This document shows positions 8,069 through 16,797 of a stretch of DNA of 64,000 nt, piece by piece (positions within the stretch are counted from its first letter, which is position 1; each line of letters starts with the position of its first letter). The translations under genes and the position numbers were made by a program. The notes under the pieces were generated by a model, which saw only the letters and a program-made list of their open reading frames with translations, made no database searches and had not been told where the DNA came from. Source of the DNA: Methyloversatilis universalis EHg5 (lineage in GTDB: Bacteria; Pseudomonadota; Gammaproteobacteria; Burkholderiales; Rhodocyclaceae); assembly GCF_000378945.1 (NCBI RefSeq), contig NZ_KB900539.1:1652527-1716526 (forward strand), read 5' to 3'.

Positions 8069-10183
8069 ATGCCTCCTATCACTGCATTCTTCCGTCCGCT
8101 GCTGGTCACCCTGCTGAGCCTGCTGCCGTCTCTGGCGCCAGCCGCCGAGAGCGCGCCGTCCACCACCCCGCGCGCCACCGTGTCGCTGCTTTCGGCCAGC
8201 GATGCGCTGGCGCCCGGACAGACGGTCGAGCTGGGCCTGCATTTCCGCTTCCAGCCCGGCTGGCACATCTACTGGATGAATCCGGGCGACGCCGGTCAGG
8301 CGCCGCGCATCGAGGTGTTCGCGCCGGCTGGCAGCACGGTGGGCGACCTGCGCTGGCCGGCGCCGGAACGCCATGTCGACGGGCCGATCACCACCTTCGT
8401 CCATCAGGGCGATGTGCTGCTGCCTTTTGCGCTGACGCTGCCGGCGTCGCTGTCCGCCACCACCGTGCTGTCGGTGAAGGCCAGCTGGCTGGTGTGCAAG
8501 GACATCTGCATTCCGGACGAAGGCGTGTTCCGGCTCGAACTGCCAGCTGGGGCGGCCGTGCCCGGCGCCGACGCGCCGCTGTTCGAGGCTGCGCGGGCGG
8601 CCGCGCCGGTGCGCACAGACTGGCAGGTGTCGGTCGATGCCACCGGCCAGCTCACGCTGCGCGGCGCTGGCGCCGGCGCACTCAGATCGGCCGATTTCTT
8701 CCCGGCTGACTGGGGCCGGATCGAACATGGCGCCGCGCAGACCCTGACAGTTGAGGGCGATGTCGCCCGCATCGCGCTGGTGCCCGGCGCCGAATTCGAT
8801 GCCGCCAGGCCGCTGGAAGGCGTGCTGCGCGCCACCGGTGCCGACGGTGTGGAACGGGCGCTGTGGCTGAGCACTGCCGATCAGCCTGTGACGCGCCCGC
8901 CGGTGGTGACGCTGGCCGCAGGTGATGAGCCGCCGCCGCCCGGGGCGCCTGCGCAATCGGCGCAGTCACCGGCCGCCGACGAAACCGGGGGGCTGTGGCC
9001 GTTGCTGTTCGCCTTTGCCGGCGGCCTGCTGCTTAACCTGATGCCCTGCGTATTCCCGGTGCTGGCGATCAAGGCGCTGTCCTTCGCCCGTGCCGGTGGC
9101 AGTGAATCCGCCCGGGTCAGGCAGCTGTCGCTGGCCTACTGCGCCGGCGTGGTGCTCAGTTTCGTCGCGCTGGCTGGCCTGCTGCTCGCGCTGCGAGCGG
9201 CTGGAAGCCAGGCCGGCTGGGGTTTCCAGTTCCAGTCGCCGGTGTTCGTCGCGGCCATGGCCACGCTGCTGTTCGCCATCGGCCTGAACCTGTCCGGCGT
9301 GTTCGACGTGGGCGGGCGTCTGGCGTCGGCGGGCAGTGGCCTGGCGGAGCGGGGCGGACTGGCCGGCAGCTTCTTCACCGGCGTGCTGGCGGTGGTGGTG
9401 GCCACGCCGTGCACCGCGCCCTTCATGGGCGGAGCGATCGCCGCCGCGCTGACCGCGCCGGCCGTCGTGACCGTGGGCATCTTCGTCGCACTGGGTCTGG
9501 GCATGGCGCTGCCCTATCTGCTGCTGGCCTTCTTCCCGGCGCTGGCCCGGCGCATGCCCAAGCCCGGCGCCTGGATGGAGCGGTTTAAGCAGGCGCTGGC
9601 TTTCCCGATGTATGGCGCGGCGGCCTGGCTGGTGTGGGTGCTCAGCCAGCAGAGCGGAGCGGATGGCGTGCTGCACGCGCTGGTGGCGCTGCTGCTGGTG
9701 GCGCTGGCCGCATGGCTGGCTGGCAGCGCCCAGCGCGGTGCGCCGCGCCCCTGCCTGTGGCGGGCCGCGGCGGTGCTGACCCTGGTGATCGCGGCGCTGG
9801 CGGTGGGGCGCACGCCTGCGCCGCAGCCTGTCGTTGCGGCCTCGGCCGACGGCACCTACTCGCCGCAGCGGCTGGCCGACCTGCGCGCCTCCGGCAAGCC
9901 GGTGTTCGTGAACATGACCGCCGCCTGGTGCGTCACCTGCCTGATGAATGAAAAGGTGGCGCTGTCGACCGCAGAAGTACAGGCCGCATTTGCCGCGCGC
10001 GGCATCGTCTACCTGAAGGGCGACTGGACCCGGGCCGACCCGGACATCACCGCCTTCCTGCAGTCGCACGGCCGGGACGGCGTGCCGCTCTACGTCTTTT
10101 ACCCGGCGGGCGGACAGCCGGTGCTGCTGCCGCAGATCCTGACGCCGGGCGTGGTGCTTGCGCATCTCGAACCCCAGCCGTGA
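8069..10183 (+). CDS. dsbD: Thiol:disulfide interchange protein, DsbD/ScsB type
   Basis: Transmembrane electron carrier of 704 residues that moves reducing power from cytoplasmic thioredoxin to periplasmic partners. In order: signal peptide; periplasmic N-terminal domain with the cysteine pair C143/C147 (WLVCKDIC), which resembles ScsB more than E. coli DsbD; a membrane domain from about residue 310 with C327 in MPCVFPV and C448 in ATPCTAP; and a C-terminal thioredoxin-like domain with C621-V-T-C624. All six redox cysteines are therefore present. The redoxin gene begins 37 bases downstream and is probably co-transcribed, so it may be a client or partner. Confidence 0.92.
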   Translation: MPPITAFFRPLLVTLLSLLPSLAPAAESAPSTTPRATVSLLSASDALAPGQTVELGLHFRFQPGWHIYWMNPGDAGQAPRIEVFAPAGSTVGDLRWPAPERHVDGPITTFVHQGDVLLPFALTLPASLSATTVLSVKASWLVCKDICIPDEGVFRLELPAGAAVPGADAPLFEAARAAAPVRTDWQVSVDATGQLTLRGAGAGALRSADFFPADWGRIEHGAAQTLTVEGDVARIALVPGAEFDAARPLEGVLRATGADGVERALWLSTADQPVTRPPVVTLAAGDEPPPPGAPAQSAQSPAADETGGLWPLLFAFAGGLLLNLMPCVFPVLAIKALSFARAGGSESARVRQLSLAYCAGVVLSFVALAGLLLALRAAGSQAGWGFQFQSPVFVAAMATLLFAIGLNLSGVFDVGGRLASAGSGLAERGGLAGSFFTGVLAVVVATPCTAPFMGGAIAAALTAPAVVTVGIFVALGLGMALPYLLLAFFPALARRMPKPGAWMERFKQALAFPMYGAAAWLVWVLSQQSGADGVLHALVALLLVALAAWLAGSAQRGAPRPCLWRAAAVLTLVIAALAVGRTPAPQPVVAASADGTYSPQRLADLRASGKPVFVNMTAAWCVTCLMNEKVALSTAEVQAAFAARGIVYLKGDWTRADPDITAFLQSHGRDGVPLYVFYPAGGQPVLLPQILTPGVVLAHLEPQP

Positions 10184-10220
10184 GCGGCACCCGTTCGAAC
10201 GATCACCGAGGAGATCCGAC

Positions 10221-10838
10221 ATGACGACAGCGATCACACATCGATCCGCGCTGCTGGCGCTTGTGCTGGGGCTGGGCGCGGCGCTTGCCCAGGCCGCACC
10301 GAAGGTGGGCGAGCCGGCGCCGGCGTTTTCGGCGGTCGATTCGAACGGCCGCAGCGTGAAGCTCGCGGACTTCGCCGGCCGCACCGTGGTGCTGGAATGG
10401 ACCAACCACGGCTGCCCCTATGTGCAGAAGTGGTATCAGGGCGGCATGCAGGCGCTGCAGAAGGCGTCGACCGGCAAGGGCGCGGTGTGGCTCACTGTGC
10501 TCAGTTCGGCACCGGGCACGCAGGGCCATGTCGACGGTCCGACCGCCAACAGCATGATGAAGGAACAGGGGGCGGCGCCCACCCACTATCTGCTGGATCC
10601 GGAAGGACGGGTCGGCCGCGCCTACGGTGCTCAGGTTACGCCGCACATGTACGTGATCGCCCCCGACGGGCGGCTGGCCTACGCCGGCGGTATCGACAGC
10701 ATTGCCTCGGCCGACGTGAGCGACATTGCGAAAGCCGAACCGCTGGCGCGGCTGGCCATCGATGCGGTGCTGGCCGGCAGGCCGGTGGCCAAGGCGCAGA
10801 CGCGACCCTATGGCTGTTCGGTGAAATACGCGAACTGA
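10221..10838 (+). CDS. Periplasmic thioredoxin-like (AhpC/TSA redoxin) protein
   Basis: A 205-residue secreted redoxin. The ATG has GAGGAG upstream and is followed by a signal peptide ending near AQA. The fold markers are VGEPAPAFSAVDSNGRSVKLADFAGRT and LEWTNHGCPYVQKWY, where the peroxidatic-type Cys sits in GCPYV, and TPHMYVIAPDG with the cis-proline. A second Cys lies near the C terminus (YGCSVKYAN). The nearby dsbD product probably keeps these cysteines reduced, by inference from the 37-base spacing. Whether it is a peroxidase or a disulfide reductase cannot be decided from the sequence. Its stop codon lies inside a 14-base tandem repeat. Confidence 0.82.
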   Translation: MTTAITHRSALLALVLGLGAALAQAAPKVGEPAPAFSAVDSNGRSVKLADFAGRTVVLEWTNHGCPYVQKWYQGGMQALQKASTGKGAVWLTVLSSAPGTQGHVDGPTANSMMKEQGAAPTHYLLDPEGRVGRAYGAQVTPHMYVIAPDGRLAYAGGIDSIASADVSDIAKAEPLARLAIDAVLAGRPVAKAQTRPYGCSVKYAN

Positions 10839-10869
10839 CAGACGCGAACTGACAGACGCGAACTGACGG
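10828..10869 (+). repeat. Three tandem copies of a 14-base unit
   Basis: The unit ACGCGAACTGACAG occurs three times in a row; the third copy has one change (GACGG). The first copy holds the stop codon of the redoxin gene, so the others are downstream non-coding duplications. It looks like replication slippage. Confidence 0.85.
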
Positions 10870-10881
10870 ACGGGACACAAG

Positions 10882-10904
10882 CGGCCGGCGCAGGGCGCCG
10901 GCCG
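10882..10904. terminator. GC-rich hairpin between convergent genes
   Basis: Perfect 10-base arms CGGCCGGCGC and GCGCCGGCCG around an AGG loop. No T tract follows on either strand, so it is a terminator-like or RNA-stabilising hairpin at the junction of the redoxin gene and the rpfF-like gene. Confidence 0.55.
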
Positions 10905-10919
10905 TCGGGGTGGTGCAGG

Positions 10920-11837
10920 TCAGGCGCTGACGCTGCCGGTTCCGGGGTGGTTGGCCGCGTGCATGCGGTTCTGCGCCTTGACCAGACGTTCCATCGTGCG
11001 CAGATCCTTGCGATCGAGCTTCATCGCACCGCGTACCCATTCGCGGGTCACGTCTTCCAGTTCCTGATAGGTCAGACGCACATAGGCGTGCATCTTGGCG
11101 CGCTGGAAAGCGCGGAAGCCCTTGAGCTGGGTAGACATCTGGCGCATCACGTCACGCGCCACCCATTCGCCACGGCCGGGTTCGGCCAGATGGTCGACCA
11201 GACCGAGTTCGTGCATCTTTTCGGCCGGCAGCACGCGGGCGTTCAGGATCAGGTCCTCGGCCACGCGCGGACCGGCCTTGCGCGCCACCAGGCTGTAGGC
11301 CCCCATGCCCGGAAACAGGTTGAACAGCATTTCCGGGAAGCCCATCTTGGCGCCGCGTTCGGCGATCACCACATGGCAGGACAGGGCCGCTTCGAAGCCG
11401 CCGCCCAGTGCGTCGCCCTGGACCACCGCCATCGACACCGCGTCGGCGTGCAGGCCGGCGACGTTGTTGTTGATCGCGCGGATGCAGGCTTCGGCGTAGC
11501 GCATCAGCCCGTCTTCGTCACCGGCTTCGACCAGTTTCTGGAACAGGTCGAGATCGCCGCCGAGGTTATAGACGCCGGACACGCCTGAGCAGTTCAGGAA
11601 GAAGTCCACCGTGCCCGGTGCCAGTTCGACCTGCTGCTGCTGGGCCAGCACGTCGGCCAGCAGCTCGGGCGTGAAGCAGGGCCGGCCGGTCGGGTGCGCG
11701 TACATCCAGAGCGCACGCGTGTCGGTCTCGTAGCGCGAGGTCAGCAGCGGGGTCGATAGCAATCGGGGGGCATGAGCCGCCATGCCCGGCAAGGGCACGG
11801 TATGCAGATGGGCTCGGTTGCGATCAATGATCTGCAT
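10920..11837 (-). CDS. rpfF: RpfF-like DSF synthase (crotonase family)
   Basis: Crotonase-fold protein of 305 residues resembling Xanthomonas RpfF, which makes cis-2-unsaturated fatty acid signals (DSF) by acting as both acyl-ACP dehydratase and thioesterase. Visible RpfF-type segments are GRPCF, VYNLGGDLDLF, VQGDALGGGFEAALSCH and GFPEMLFNLFPGMGAYS, and the late TMERLVKAQ. Glu149 and Glu169 sit where RpfF has its two catalytic glutamates (141 and 161), with the same 20-residue spacing. The start was chosen because AGGAGG lies six bases before this ATG. No rpfC, rpfG or other DSF receptor is in the window. A plain enoyl-CoA hydratase is the alternative, but the LFPGMGAYS stretch argues for RpfF. 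Confidence 0.78.
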   Translation of the reverse strand: MQIIDRNRAHLHTVPLPGMAAHAPRLLSTPLLTSRYETDTRALWMYAHPTGRPCFTPELLADVLAQQQQVELAPGTVDFFLNCSGVSGVYNLGGDLDLFQKLVEAGDEDGLMRYAEACIRAINNNVAGLHADAVSMAVVQGDALGGGFEAALSCHVVIAERGAKMGFPEMLFNLFPGMGAYSLVARKAGPRVAEDLILNARVLPAEKMHELGLVDHLAEPGRGEWVARDVMRQMSTQLKGFRAFQRAKMHAYVRLTYQELEDVTREWVRGAMKLDRKDLRTMERLVKAQNRMHAANHPGTGSVSA

Positions 11838-11954
11838 GGCATGCCTCCTGATGAATTTCATCGCGGGCAGGCGCGGCGGCAATGTCGCAACTCTTCCGGC
11901 AGATAGACGGCGCAGGGCGCCCTTCTGCTCCATGGCACGGGGTCAACTGATCCA

Positions 11955-12045
11955 TTTCAGCCTCCGTCGGCATATCCGACTTTAAGCATGCTGAAAACAA
12001 TCGCCTTTTCAGGCGAACTGGAGAGGCAGTTTTCTGCCTTTTTTT
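11955..12045 (+). ncRNA. Candidate structured RNA ending in an intrinsic terminator
   Basis: The 394-base gap between the rpfF-like gene and the GspE-type gene holds no protein gene. On the plus strand it contains consecutive stems: TTTCAG (11955-11960) with CTGAAA (11991-11996), enclosing GTCGG/CCGAC; then TCGCCT/AGGCGA with loop TTTC (12001-12016); then AGGCAG-TTTT-CTGCCT followed by seven T residues (12024-12045). No plus-strand gene precedes it, so the terminator should end an unannotated transcript, possibly a small RNA. I see no convincing promoter and it matches no RNA family I know. Confidence 0.4.
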
Positions 12046-12231
12046 CCTGCTGTCCGGTGCACGAATCCGGACAGAGTCTGACCCTGTAAGCGCATGTTAC
12101 GACAAGGCGGAACGGTTTTGCTTGAAAATTTGATTGCACCCGGGAGTCTGGTGTCCGCTCGGCTATAGTCGGCTGGAAAACGGGGTGCGGTGGCCCGCAG
12201 AGGCGTGCTGCGCCGCGTCATGGAGAATCGG

Positions 12232-14022
12232 ATGAAACAGCTTCCGTCCGGCAAGGACGCAAGGGAACACAAGGTCACCCTGCAGGAACTGGTGGACGGG
12301 ATGGTGGCCGACGGCCTGCTCGGTGAGACGGTGGCGCGGGATTTCCTGCATGAGCGCCGCTACTGGCGCGGCGGCGATCATCCGCTGGTGCTGCTGGCCG
12401 GGCAGAAGTGGCGTTCGCTGCACCCGCCGCATCGCGCGCTCAGCCTGGATGCGCTGACCGAGTGGATGGCCGGCTGGAGTGGCCACGACTATTTTCACAT
12501 CGATCCGCTGAAGGTGGATTTCGCCGCGGTGACCGAAGTGGTGTCCAGCGCCTACGCCAACCGCTTCCGCATCCTGCCGGTACAGGCGTCGGCGCGCGAG
12601 GTGGTGATCGCCACCGCCGAGCCCTTCATGACCGAGTGGGAGAAGGAGCTGGCGCCCATCCTGCGCCGGCCGATCCGTCGCGTGATCGCCAATCCGGACG
12701 ACATCGCGCGCTATGTGGTCGAGTTCTACAGCCTGGCCAAGTCGGTGCGGGGCGCCGCCAAGCGGGGTGACGTCAGTGGCGCCGGTGCGTCGAACTTCGA
12801 ACAGCTGGTCGAACTGGGTCGCAGCAATCGCCCGCTCGACGCCAATGACCAGCACATCGTCACCATCGTCGACTGGCTGTGGCAGTACGCCTTCGAGCAG
12901 CGGGCGAGCGACATCCACATCGAGCCGCGCCGTGATTTCGGCATCGTGCGCTTTCGCATCGACGGCGTGCTGCATCAGGTCTATCAGATTCCGATGCCGG
13001 TGCTGGGTGCAATGACCTCGCGCATCAAGATACTGGGTCGCATGGATGTGGTGGAAAAGCGCCGCCCGCAGGACGGCCGGATCAAGACCCGCGCGCCGGA
13101 CGGCCAGGAAATCGAACTGCGGCTGTCCACGCTGCCCACCGCCTTCGGTGAAAAGCTGGTGATGCGCGTGTTCGACCCTGAAGTGCTGGTACGCGACTTC
13201 CGCGACCTCGGCTTTTCCGACGAGGATGCGCGGCGCTGGAAGCAGATGACCACGCAGCCGAACGGCATCGTGCTGGTGACCGGCCCGACCGGCTCGGGCA
13301 AGACCACCACGCTGTATTCGACGCTGAAGAACCTGGCCACACCCGAGGTGAACGTCTGCACGCTGGAGGACCCGATCGAAATGATCGAGCCGGCGTTCAA
13401 CCAGGTACAGGTGTCGACGGACATCGGCGTCACCTTCTCGGCCGGCATCCGTTCGCTGATGCGGCAGGATCCGGACATCATCATGGTGGGCGAAATCCGC
13501 GATCTGGAAACCGCGGAAATGGCGATCCAGGCGGCGCTGACCGGTCACCTCGTGCTGTCCACACTGCACACCAATGACGCGCCGTCGGCCATCACCCGTC
13601 TGCTCGACCTCGGTGTGCCCAGCTATCTGCTGAACGCCACCGTACTCGGCGTGATGGCGCAGCGCCTCGTGCGTACGCTGTGTCCGCACTGCCGCAAGCC
13701 GGCCGAACCGCAAACGAGCGATCCGCAGGCCTGGGACGACATGGTGGCGCCGTGGAAAGCCAGCCGCCCCGAGCGCTTCATGCAGGCCGCCGGCTGTCTG
13801 GAGTGCCGCATGACCGGCTATTCCGGCCGTATCGGCATCTACGAAATCCTGCTCATGTCACCGGACATCCGCAACCTGATCGGTGCCAGCGCCGACATCG
13901 CGGCGCTGCGCGATCAGGCTTACCGCGAAGGCATGTATCCGCTGCGGGTGTCGGGCGCGCTGAAGATTGCCCAGGGCCTCACCACGCTGGAGGAAGTGAT
14001 GAAGGTGGCGCCGCCGGCCTGA
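12232..14022 (+). CDS. GspE/PilB-type secretion or pilus assembly ATPase (orphan)
   Basis: Hexameric ATPase of 596 residues that powers pilus or pseudopilus assembly. An N-terminal T2SSE_N/MshEN-like region (about 40-180) is followed by the ATPase domain with Walker A GPTGSGKTTTLYS, an Asp box around CTLEDPIE, Walker B QDPDIIMVGEIRD and the His box STLHTNDAP. A tetracysteine zinc site is formed by CPHC and CLEC. The start at MKQLPSGKD is preceded by GGAGA; in-frame starts at 12190 and 12220 are possible. No other secretion gene is adjacent. The operon at 36.5-44 kb has its own GspE, so this one may serve the pseudopilins at 22 kb or a separate system. Confidence 0.9.
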   Translation: MKQLPSGKDAREHKVTLQELVDGMVADGLLGETVARDFLHERRYWRGGDHPLVLLAGQKWRSLHPPHRALSLDALTEWMAGWSGHDYFHIDPLKVDFAAVTEVVSSAYANRFRILPVQASAREVVIATAEPFMTEWEKELAPILRRPIRRVIANPDDIARYVVEFYSLAKSVRGAAKRGDVSGAGASNFEQLVELGRSNRPLDANDQHIVTIVDWLWQYAFEQRASDIHIEPRRDFGIVRFRIDGVLHQVYQIPMPVLGAMTSRIKILGRMDVVEKRRPQDGRIKTRAPDGQEIELRLSTLPTAFGEKLVMRVFDPEVLVRDFRDLGFSDEDARRWKQMTTQPNGIVLVTGPTGSGKTTTLYSTLKNLATPEVNVCTLEDPIEMIEPAFNQVQVSTDIGVTFSAGIRSLMRQDPDIIMVGEIRDLETAEMAIQAALTGHLVLSTLHTNDAPSAITRLLDLGVPSYLLNATVLGVMAQRLVRTLCPHCRKPAEPQTSDPQAWDDMVAPWKASRPERFMQAAGCLECRMTGYSGRIGIYEILLMSPDIRNLIGASADIAALRDQAYREGMYPLRVSGALKIAQGLTTLEEVMKVAPPA

Positions 14023-14036
14023 GCCGGCGTGCGCGC

Positions 14037-14702
14037 TCAGTAGCCGTTGCCCGGCGGCCAGCCCGCACCGGCGAAGGGCGGCTTACGGCCGACCAGACCT
14101 TCCAGCAGGGTCAGCTCGGCGTCGGTGTGATTGATCACCCGGGCGGCCGACATCATGTCGACACCGGCCTTGTCGCTGAGCCACAGCGGCTTGTCGTGGT
14201 GCTGGGTGCGGATGATTTCTCGCTGGTCCGGAGCGCTGTTGCGGGCCAGTTCCGCCTCGCCGTAGCACAGGCAGAAATAGGTGCGTTCTTCCGCCGCCTC
14301 GATATAGCAGCCGGTACCGCGTATGCCTATCGTGGCGGCCGGGGTGGCGATGCGCCGCTGCCCCTTGTCGAACACCGACAGCAGCTTGCCGGTGATGACC
14401 CGCATCAGGCTGGCCGCTGCACCACTGCCGAACACCACCTGCGATTCGCCGCGCTGCAGGAAGGCGTCGCGCCCCAGCACGTAGATGGCTTCCGAACCGG
14501 GGCCGGTGCGTATCGTGTCGCCCGGCCGTATTTCCATATTGAAGCCGGCCGGTGCGCCGTTGATGCTCACGTCACCGCGGAAACCGCGCAGCCCGGTGCG
14601 GCTGTCGCGTGCCAGCGCGTCGCGCACCAGTGCCTCGAAGGCAAAGGGCGTGGCCGCACCGCCGGCCAGCAGGGTGGTGAGCATGCGTCGTCGGTCCATC
14701 AT
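14037..14702 (-). CDS. FecR-domain periplasmic protein with Tat-like signal
   Basis: A 221-residue exported protein. The N terminus (MMDRRRMLTTLLAGGAA) carries consecutive arginines before a hydrophobic run, as in a Tat signal. The body has the FecR beta-fold pattern: RPGDTIRTGPGSEAIYVLGRDAFLQRG, VITGKLLSVFDKG, and TPAATIGIRGTGCYIE. Three cysteines cluster in GTGCYIE and FCLCYGEAEL. FecR proteins usually regulate an ECF sigma factor, but no sigma factor or TonB receptor is nearby and there is no N-terminal cytoplasmic helix, so this is a stand-alone FecR-like domain of unknown role. GGAG lies five bases before the ATG. Confidence 0.75.
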   Translation of the reverse strand: MMDRRRMLTTLLAGGAATPFAFEALVRDALARDSRTGLRGFRGDVSINGAPAGFNMEIRPGDTIRTGPGSEAIYVLGRDAFLQRGESQVVFGSGAAASLMRVITGKLLSVFDKGQRRIATPAATIGIRGTGCYIEAAEERTYFCLCYGEAELARNSAPDQREIIRTQHHDKPLWLSDKAGVDMMSAARVINHTDAELTLLEGLVGRKPPFAGAGWPPGNGY

Positions 14703-14784
14703 CCGTTCTCCGTCTGTGATGCGGCGGATTATCGCCCGGCAAAGGGCTGCCTGCAGACGCTTTGTGCGCCGGACGCTGCGGATG

Positions 14785-15276
14785 TCACGCGGCGGAGGCT
14801 TCGTCCGGGCTGACCGCGTCACCGAGCCGGATCAGGCCGCCGGAAATCACCCGTGCGGTGATGCCGCCGTGGCCGCGCATCACGTTGTAGCCGCCCTTGC
14901 CCAGATTGCTTTCCATGCGCGAGCAGGGATCGCAGGGCCCGGTGTATTCCAGCAGTGCATCGCCGACGCGGAAGCGCTTGCCCTTGAGCGCAAGCAGATT
15001 CAGCCCGCTGACCACGATGTTCCGGCGAACCAGACCGGGGTCCAGCGTGCCCATGCCCAGCAGATCGGCCACGGTCTGCAGGTGTTCGGCCTGTATCAGC
15101 GTGACCTGGCGCTTGCCGCCCGGGCTGGCGTAGCGGTCGCCTTCCAGGCCGACTTCCTCGACGGCCTGTACGCGTTCGAGCGCGCGCAGCGGCTGTACGC
15201 GCACCGGGCGCACGCCTATCCATTCCACCCGTCCGGGGTGCGCGAAGGTGGCGGTGAGGGACTGCAGGGTATCCAT
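14785..15276 (-). CDS. MOSC domain protein
   Basis: A single MOSC domain of 163 residues, related to the sulfur-carrier domain of molybdenum cofactor sulfurases and the YiiM group. Family features are GLEGDRY near residue 43, [27 protein letters not shown], and the cysteine-bearing stretch [29 protein letters not shown]. In the family a conserved Cys carries persulfide sulfur for transfer to a metal or substrate. It lies 37 bases downstream of imuB on the same strand, where many imuAB cassettes carry dnaE2, but nothing links it functionally to mutagenesis. The substrate is unknown. Confidence 0.85.
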   Translation of the reverse strand: MDTLQSLTATFAHPGRVEWIGVRPVRVQPLRALERVQAVEEVGLEGDRYASPGGKRQVTLIQAEHLQTVADLLGMGTLDPGLVRRNIVVSGLNLLALKGKRFRVGDALLEYTGPCDPCSRMESNLGKGGYNVMRGHGGITARVISGGLIRLGDAVSPDEASAA

Positions 15277-15313
15277 CCGTAAGCTCTGTGGTTGCCGGTG
15301 TGCGGATGCTACT

Positions 15314-16765
15314 TCAGCCGAACACCCCGTGTAGATACCACCTATGGGGTGGGCGGTGATCGCGGTAGATCCACAGCACTTCCTGCCGCGGACCGATGGC
15401 GATGCGGTAATCGCGCAGCGCCTCGTCCGCGCTGGGAGTGTCGAGCCCGTCCCACCAGCCGGCTTCGATGCGCTCGCTGTCTTCCAGGCAGCGCAGCGGC
15501 CCGTGACGCCAGGGCTGGCCGTCGCGTTCGGCCAGCGCTTCCGGTTCGGTCAGCAGCCACAGCGGCCGTCTTGGCCGGGCCTGCCCGGGCCGTGCCGTGC
15601 CCGGCTCGACCGGCCGCTGCGCGCTTTCGGGGCGCGGATCTGCGCTGCCGGACAGCGCATGCACCGCGTCATGACCGAGCCGGGCGCGCAGGCGTTCGAC
15701 CAGCAGTGATGCGGCGGCGCGGGTTTCCGGCAGCGAGGGCGCCTGGGCGCCGAACAGGTCGCGGCTGCGTCCGGGCATCAGCAGCCAGTCCGTCGCCTGC
15801 AGTCGCAGTGCGGCTACTGGCGCTGGCAGCGCGATGCGAGCGAGATGTTCGCGGGTCAGACTGGCGAGCATCCGTGGGTCTCGCGTGGGCTGACCGGTAC
15901 GCAGGGTCAGTACGGTGGGCGGCTGTCTTTCATGTTCCAGTTCGAGTGCGCACTCGCCGATGCCGGACTGGGCGGCGGCCAGCCGGGCGCAGGCGGCATT
16001 GAACAGCCGGCTGGCGGCGAACAGCAGCACGTCACTGTCCTGCCGAGGCACTGGCAGTTCGACCCGGCTGTCGAGCCGGTGCGGCGCGCTGTGATCGATC
16101 CGCAGATCGGGCTGCCGCCCCAGCGCCTGATCGAGCAGGGTGAGCAGTGGGCCGGCATCGCGCAGTGTCAGCGCGCGGCGCGGCAGGGCCATCACTTCAC
16201 CCAGTGTGCGCAGGCCGGCGTCGCGCAAAGGGAGCAGGGCGGCGTCACCCGTGCCGGTCACCTCCAGCGGAAGCGGTGCGAGCGCGTCGGGCAGTCCGGC
16301 GAGGTGTCGCACACGCTGCCCTGGCTTGCCGAGGGCGAGCCAGCGCGCGGCACGGGGCGTCGGGGCACAGGCGGTGAGCGATTCGAAACCGGCCGCAGCC
16401 AGTGTGCGCTGCAGTGTGCGCTGAAGTCTGTCCAGGCCACCGAACAGTTTCAGGCTGCCGGACAGTTCCAGCAGCAGGGCATCGTGATCCAGCGATACCC
16501 GGGGGGTGAAGTGAAGTGCGCAGCCCGCTGCATCCTTCAGTGCAGCCGTCTCCGCCGCCGGGGCGCGGCTGCGGATGATCAGGTCCGGTGCTAGTGCCAG
16601 TGCGTCGGCCAGGCGCTGGCCGACGCGCACGCCTTGAGCCAGCGCATGCGCATCCAGCGCGATAACGCGCTGCCCCTGCGAGACCGCAAGGGCCTGCGTG
16701 CCGTCGCGGGTGCGGAAGCGGGCCTGAAGAGGCCATTCGGGAAAGACCAGAGCCAGCCAGAGCAT
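15314..16765 (-). CDS. imuB: ImuB, Y-family polymerase-like mutagenesis protein
   Basis: A 483-residue Y-family polymerase homologue that acts as an adaptor, not as the catalytic polymerase. The N terminus [15 protein letters not shown] is typical of ImuB. The palm region reads [25 protein letters not shown], so the acidic catalytic pattern of active Pol IV/V is not kept. Later parts contain the polymerase thumb/little-finger-like region and a C-terminal ImuB-type tail ([20 protein letters not shown]). In known systems ImuB links the beta clamp, ImuA and the DnaE2 polymerase during SOS mutagenesis. It is the third gene of the lexA-imuA-imuB operon; no dnaE2 follows. Confidence 0.92.
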   Translation of the reverse strand: MLWLALVFPEWPLQARFRTRDGTQALAVSQGQRVIALDAHALAQGVRVGQRLADALALAPDLIIRSRAPAAETAALKDAAGCALHFTPRVSLDHDALLLELSGSLKLFGGLDRLQRTLQRTLAAAGFESLTACAPTPRAARWLALGKPGQRVRHLAGLPDALAPLPLEVTGTGDAALLPLRDAGLRTLGEVMALPRRALTLRDAGPLLTLLDQALGRQPDLRIDHSAPHRLDSRVELPVPRQDSDVLLFAASRLFNAACARLAAAQSGIGECALELEHERQPPTVLTLRTGQPTRDPRMLASLTREHLARIALPAPVAALRLQATDWLLMPGRSRDLFGAQAPSLPETRAAASLLVERLRARLGHDAVHALSGSADPRPESAQRPVEPGTARPGQARPRRPLWLLTEPEALAERDGQPWRHGPLRCLEDSERIEAGWWDGLDTPSADEALRDYRIAIGPRQEVLWIYRDHRPPHRWYLHGVFG

Positions 16766-16797
16766 GTCGTGCGTGCAGTCGTCATCGTGTTGTCCGG

